Position numbers and translations under genes: made by a program. DNA of 64,000 nt from Pseudomonas farris. GTDB lineage: Bacteria; Pseudomonadota; Gammaproteobacteria; Pseudomonadales; Pseudomonadaceae. The DNA is taken from assembly GCF_019145235.1 (NCBI RefSeq), contig NZ_JAHSTV010000011.1, positions 186,001 to 250,000 of the forward strand. Reading direction: 5' to 3'. A model generated the notes under the pieces. It saw only the letters and a list, made by a program, of their open reading frames with translations, did no database searches and was not told the DNA's origin. Positions 61,546 through 64,000 of the stretch are shown here, piece after piece. How positions within the stretch are numbered: the first letter of the stretch is position 1; each line of letters starts with the position of its first letter.

Positions 61546-63675
61546 TCAGCCGTTGGGCCCTACTGTCGCAACGATGGTCACTTGCTTGTTGTCAGGGATT
61601 TCCTGGTAAGCCAACACATGCAAACCCGGGACTGCCAGTCGGCCAAATCGCGAGAGCATCGCGCGAACCGGACCGGCCACCAGCAGAATCACCGGTTGAC
61701 CTTGCATTTCCTGACGCTGCGCCGCTTCGATCAACGAGCGTTGCAGTTTCTCTGCCATGCTTGGCTCCAGCAGAACACCCTCTTCCGAGCCTTGTCCTGC
61801 CTTCTGAAGACTATTGAGCAATATTTGTTCCAACCTTGGCTCCAAGGTGATCACAGGCAGCTCCGACTCAGTGCCTACAATGCTTTGCACGATTGCACGG
61901 GATACGCCGACGCGCACCGCGGCCACCAAAGCGGCAGTATCTTGACTCTTGGCGGCGTTGTTCGCGATGGCTTCGGCGATGCTGCGAATGTCCCGTACCG
62001 GCACCTGTTCGGCCAGCAACGCCTGCAAGACTTTGAGCAACTGCGACAGCGAAACCACCCCCGGCACCAACTCCTCGGCCAGTTTCGGTGAGCTTTTGGC
62101 CAGCAATTGCATGAGTTGCTGGACTTCTTCGTGGCCAATCAGCTCGCTGGAGTGCTTGTACAAAATCTGGTTCAAATGCGTTGCCACTACCGTACTGGCA
62201 TCCACCACGGTGTAGCCGAGGGATTGCGCCTGGGCCCGCTGGCTGATTTCGATCCAGACCGCCTCCAGACCAAAAGCCGGATCTTTGGCGGTAATGCCGT
62301 TGAGCGTGCCGTAGACCTGCCCCGGGTTGATCGCCAGTTCGCGGTCCGGGTAAATCTCGGCCTCGGCCAGGATCACGCCCATCAGGGTCAGGCGATAAGC
62401 GCTGGGCGCCAGGTCGAGGTTGTCACGGATATGCACGGTCGGCATCAGGAAGCCCAAGTCCTGGGAGAGCTTTTTACGCACACCCTTGATCCGCGCCAGC
62501 AACTGACCACCCTGGTTGCGATCCACCAGCGGAATCAGGCGGTAACCGACTTCCAGGCCGATCATGTCGATCGGGGTCACGTCATCCCAGCCAAGCTCCT
62601 TGGTTTCCTGGGCGCGGGCCGGCGATGGCAGCAGTTCCTGCTGACGCTTGACCTCTTGCAGGGCTTGAACCTTGACTATGTTCTGCTTCTTCCAGAACAG
62701 ATAAGCGCCGCCAGCCGCCAGGGCTGCCATGCTCAGAAAAGAAAAATGCGGCATGCCCGGCACCAGGCCCATCACCGCCATCAAGCCAGCGGCCACCGCC
62801 AAGGCTTTCGGCGAGGCGAACATCTGACGATTGATCTGCTTACCCATGTCTTCTGAACCGGAAGCACGGGTCACCATGATCGCAGCGGCGGTCGACAACA
62901 GCAGTGATGGCAATTGCGCCACCAAACCGTCACCGATGGTCAACAAGGCATACACCCGACCGGCATCGCCAAAGGTCATGCCGTGCTGGAAGATACCGAC
63001 CGCCATGCCGCCGATCAGGTTGATGAACAGAATCAGCAGGCCGGCGATTGCGTCACCGCGCACGAACTTGCTGGCACCGTCCATCGAGCCGTAGAACTCG
63101 GCTTCCTGGGCCGCTTCCATCCGGCGCAGTTTCGCCTGGTTCTGATCGATCAGGCCGGCGTTCAAGTCGGCGTCGATCGCCATCTGTTTGCCGGGCATCG
63201 CATCGAGGGTGAAGCGCGCGCTCACCTCGGAAATCCGCCCGGCGCCCTTGGTTACCACGACGAAGTTGATGATCATCAAAATCGCGAAGACCACGATACC
63301 AACCACGTAGTTACCGCCGATCACCACTTCACCGAAGGCCTGGATCACCTTACCGGCGGCGGCGTGGCCGTCCTGACCGTGGAGCATCACCACCCGTGTC
63401 GAGGCCACGTTCAGCGCCAGTCGCAGCAACGTCGCCACCAACAGAATGGTCGGGAACACCGCAAAATCCAGCGGCCGCAAAGCGTACACGCAGACCAGCA
63501 ACACCACGATGGACAAGGCAATGTTGAACGTGAAAAACACGTCCAGCAGGAACGGCGGCACCGGCAACATCATCATGGCCAGCATGACCAGCAGCAACAG
63601 CGGCACACCCAGATTGCCCCGACTGAGGTCGGCAACGTTTGTGCGTGCAGTGTTGAATAACTGAGAGCGATCCAC
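61546..63675 (-). CDS. flhA: Flagellar type III export gate protein FlhA
   Basis: The 709-residue protein has about eight membrane helices in residues 25-330, the FHIPEP-type region (VVVTKGAGRISEVSARFTLD and DALPGKQM-like AMPGKQMAIDADLNAGLID), and a cytoplasmic domain (350-709) that docks export chaperones. It forms the nonameric ring of the export gate. It is the first visible gene of the block; the flhB gene expected before it in many relatives is not within the last 325 bp. Confidence 0.97.
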   Translation of the reverse strand: MDRSQLFNTARTNVADLSRGNLGVPLLLLVMLAMMMLPVPPFLLDVFFTFNIALSIVVLLVCVYALRPLDFAVFPTILLVATLLRLALNVASTRVVMLHGQDGHAAAGKVIQAFGEVVIGGNYVVGIVVFAILMIINFVVVTKGAGRISEVSARFTLDAMPGKQMAIDADLNAGLIDQNQAKLRRMEAAQEAEFYGSMDGASKFVRGDAIAGLLILFINLIGGMAVGIFQHGMTFGDAGRVYALLTIGDGLVAQLPSLLLSTAAAIMVTRASGSEDMGKQINRQMFASPKALAVAAGLMAVMGLVPGMPHFSFLSMAALAAGGAYLFWKKQNIVKVQALQEVKRQQELLPSPARAQETKELGWDDVTPIDMIGLEVGYRLIPLVDRNQGGQLLARIKGVRKKLSQDLGFLMPTVHIRDNLDLAPSAYRLTLMGVILAEAEIYPDRELAINPGQVYGTLNGITAKDPAFGLEAVWIEISQRAQAQSLGYTVVDASTVVATHLNQILYKHSSELIGHEEVQQLMQLLAKSSPKLAEELVPGVVSLSQLLKVLQALLAEQVPVRDIRSIAEAIANNAAKSQDTAALVAAVRVGVSRAIVQSIVGTESELPVITLEPRLEQILLNSLQKAGQGSEEGVLLEPSMAEKLQRSLIEAAQRQEMQGQPVILLVAGPVRAMLSRFGRLAVPGLHVLAYQEIPDNKQVTIVATVGPNG

Positions 63676-63810
63676 CGGTTTTCCCCGTTCCTTTAAAGCA
63701 AACTTTTGACGCCTGAAGCAGGCGCAGGGCGGCTATTGCAAGAAGCCTTCCAACTTTTGCCGGGGCTTGAAATAGAGGTCTGTTTCGGGGATTTGTATTG
63801 CCTGAACCGA

Positions 63811-63849
63811 CGCCTTCGCGGGCAAGTCGGAACGCCGCCCGCGAAGAGG
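63811..63849. repeat. Single REP-like palindrome before flhA
   Basis: CTTCGCGGGC pairs with GCCCGCGAAG around AAGTCGGAACGCC. It is the same type as at 37580-37620. Confidence 0.75.
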
Positions 63850-63867
63850 CCAGCATTGCCAACACAA

Positions 63868-63999
63868 CTAACAGGAGTCGCGCCGCAGATCCGGTGGAAT
63901 TGGCAGATCGCCATGGAGCCGGCCGCGAACAGACGCAGGACGGCTATCACCACTATCGCCGAGGAATAAAAAATCAGAGAACCCGGCGCACTGGCGGAG
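63868..63999 (-). other. Open frame ending like the FlhB C-terminus (remnant or repeat)
   Basis: The minus-strand frame ending at the TAG 63868-63870 closes with GDLPIPPDLRRDSC, which resembles the C-terminal end of Pseudomonas FlhB as I remember it. The residues before it (GDSGDSRPASVRGRLH and further upstream) do not look like FlhB, where a basic Gly/Lys-rich stretch would be expected. It may be a short piece of the flhB 3' end carried by a repeat, the end of a diverged flhB, or chance. Nothing else with coding character is seen in 63676-64000. Confidence 0.35.
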
Positions 64000-64000
64000 T

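Noticed and set aside
63693..63969. 86-87-codon frames on both strands before flhA
   Set aside because: Both read through the REP-like palindrome, with no ribosome site or family features.

Overview
The window is chromosomal DNA of a fluorescent Pseudomonas (P. fluorescens group). The evidence is the gltA / sdhCDAB / sucAB-lpdG-sucCD arrangement, the single large flagellar-chemotaxis block flhA-flhF-fleN-fliA-cheYZAB-motCD-parCP-cheW, the ccm operon beside it, and many REP palindromes of the GTGGGAGCGGGCTTGCTCGCGAA type. Base use is even and high in GC, and most of the window is conserved core genome.

Layout. (1) 1-12541: a TCA-cycle block. sucD (cut by the window start), sucC, lpdG, sucB, sucA, sdhB, sdhA, sdhD and sdhC lie on the minus strand; gltA diverges from sdhC across a 360-bp region with one good sigma-70 promoter in each direction. 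(2) 12542-13573: no gene; it holds terminators and a 278-bp imperfect inverted repeat. (3) 13574-23098: acetate permease (actP with its DUF485 partner), a betaine-type binding protein, a GH17 glucan enzyme, an exported hydrolase overlapping mlaA, a DUF808 protein and a TetR regulator. (4) 23112-25055: a nested mobile region. An IS110-family element sits exactly inside a REP of a REPIN next to a RAYT (REP-associated tyrosine transposase). (5) 25076-32416: the glyoxylate/glycerate pathway (glcG-like, gcl, hyi, glxR, ttuD, pyk), with two identical TTGTATACAA palindromes between glcG-like and gcl. (6) 32545-40047: accessory genes: urea transporter, K+ channel, sulfate-binding protein, exported DUF5666-like protein, MFS exporter, HicAB, a second toxin-antitoxin-like pair whose PIN gene is frameshifted, and a lipoprotein. 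(7) 40062-47011: ccmABCDEFGHI for cytochrome c maturation. (8) 47209-64000: FliK-like and FlhB-tail-like genes, then the chemotaxis/flagellar block on the minus strand up to flhA.

The TCA block makes and oxidises 2-oxoglutarate and succinate. The glyoxylate operon carries two glyoxylate molecules through tartronate semialdehyde and glycerate to pyruvate. The ccm operon supplies haem to c-type cytochromes. The last block builds the export gate, sets flagellar number and place (FlhF, FleN), switches on late genes (FliA) and carries the polar chemosensory pathway.

The most notable find is the non-coding left end of the IS110 element. It can fold into two stem-loops laid out like a bridge RNA. 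The first loop carries a 7-nt left guide and a 7-nt right guide that match the two sides of the REP in which the element sits, across a CT core. This would explain, at sequence level, why the element lives in REP DNA.
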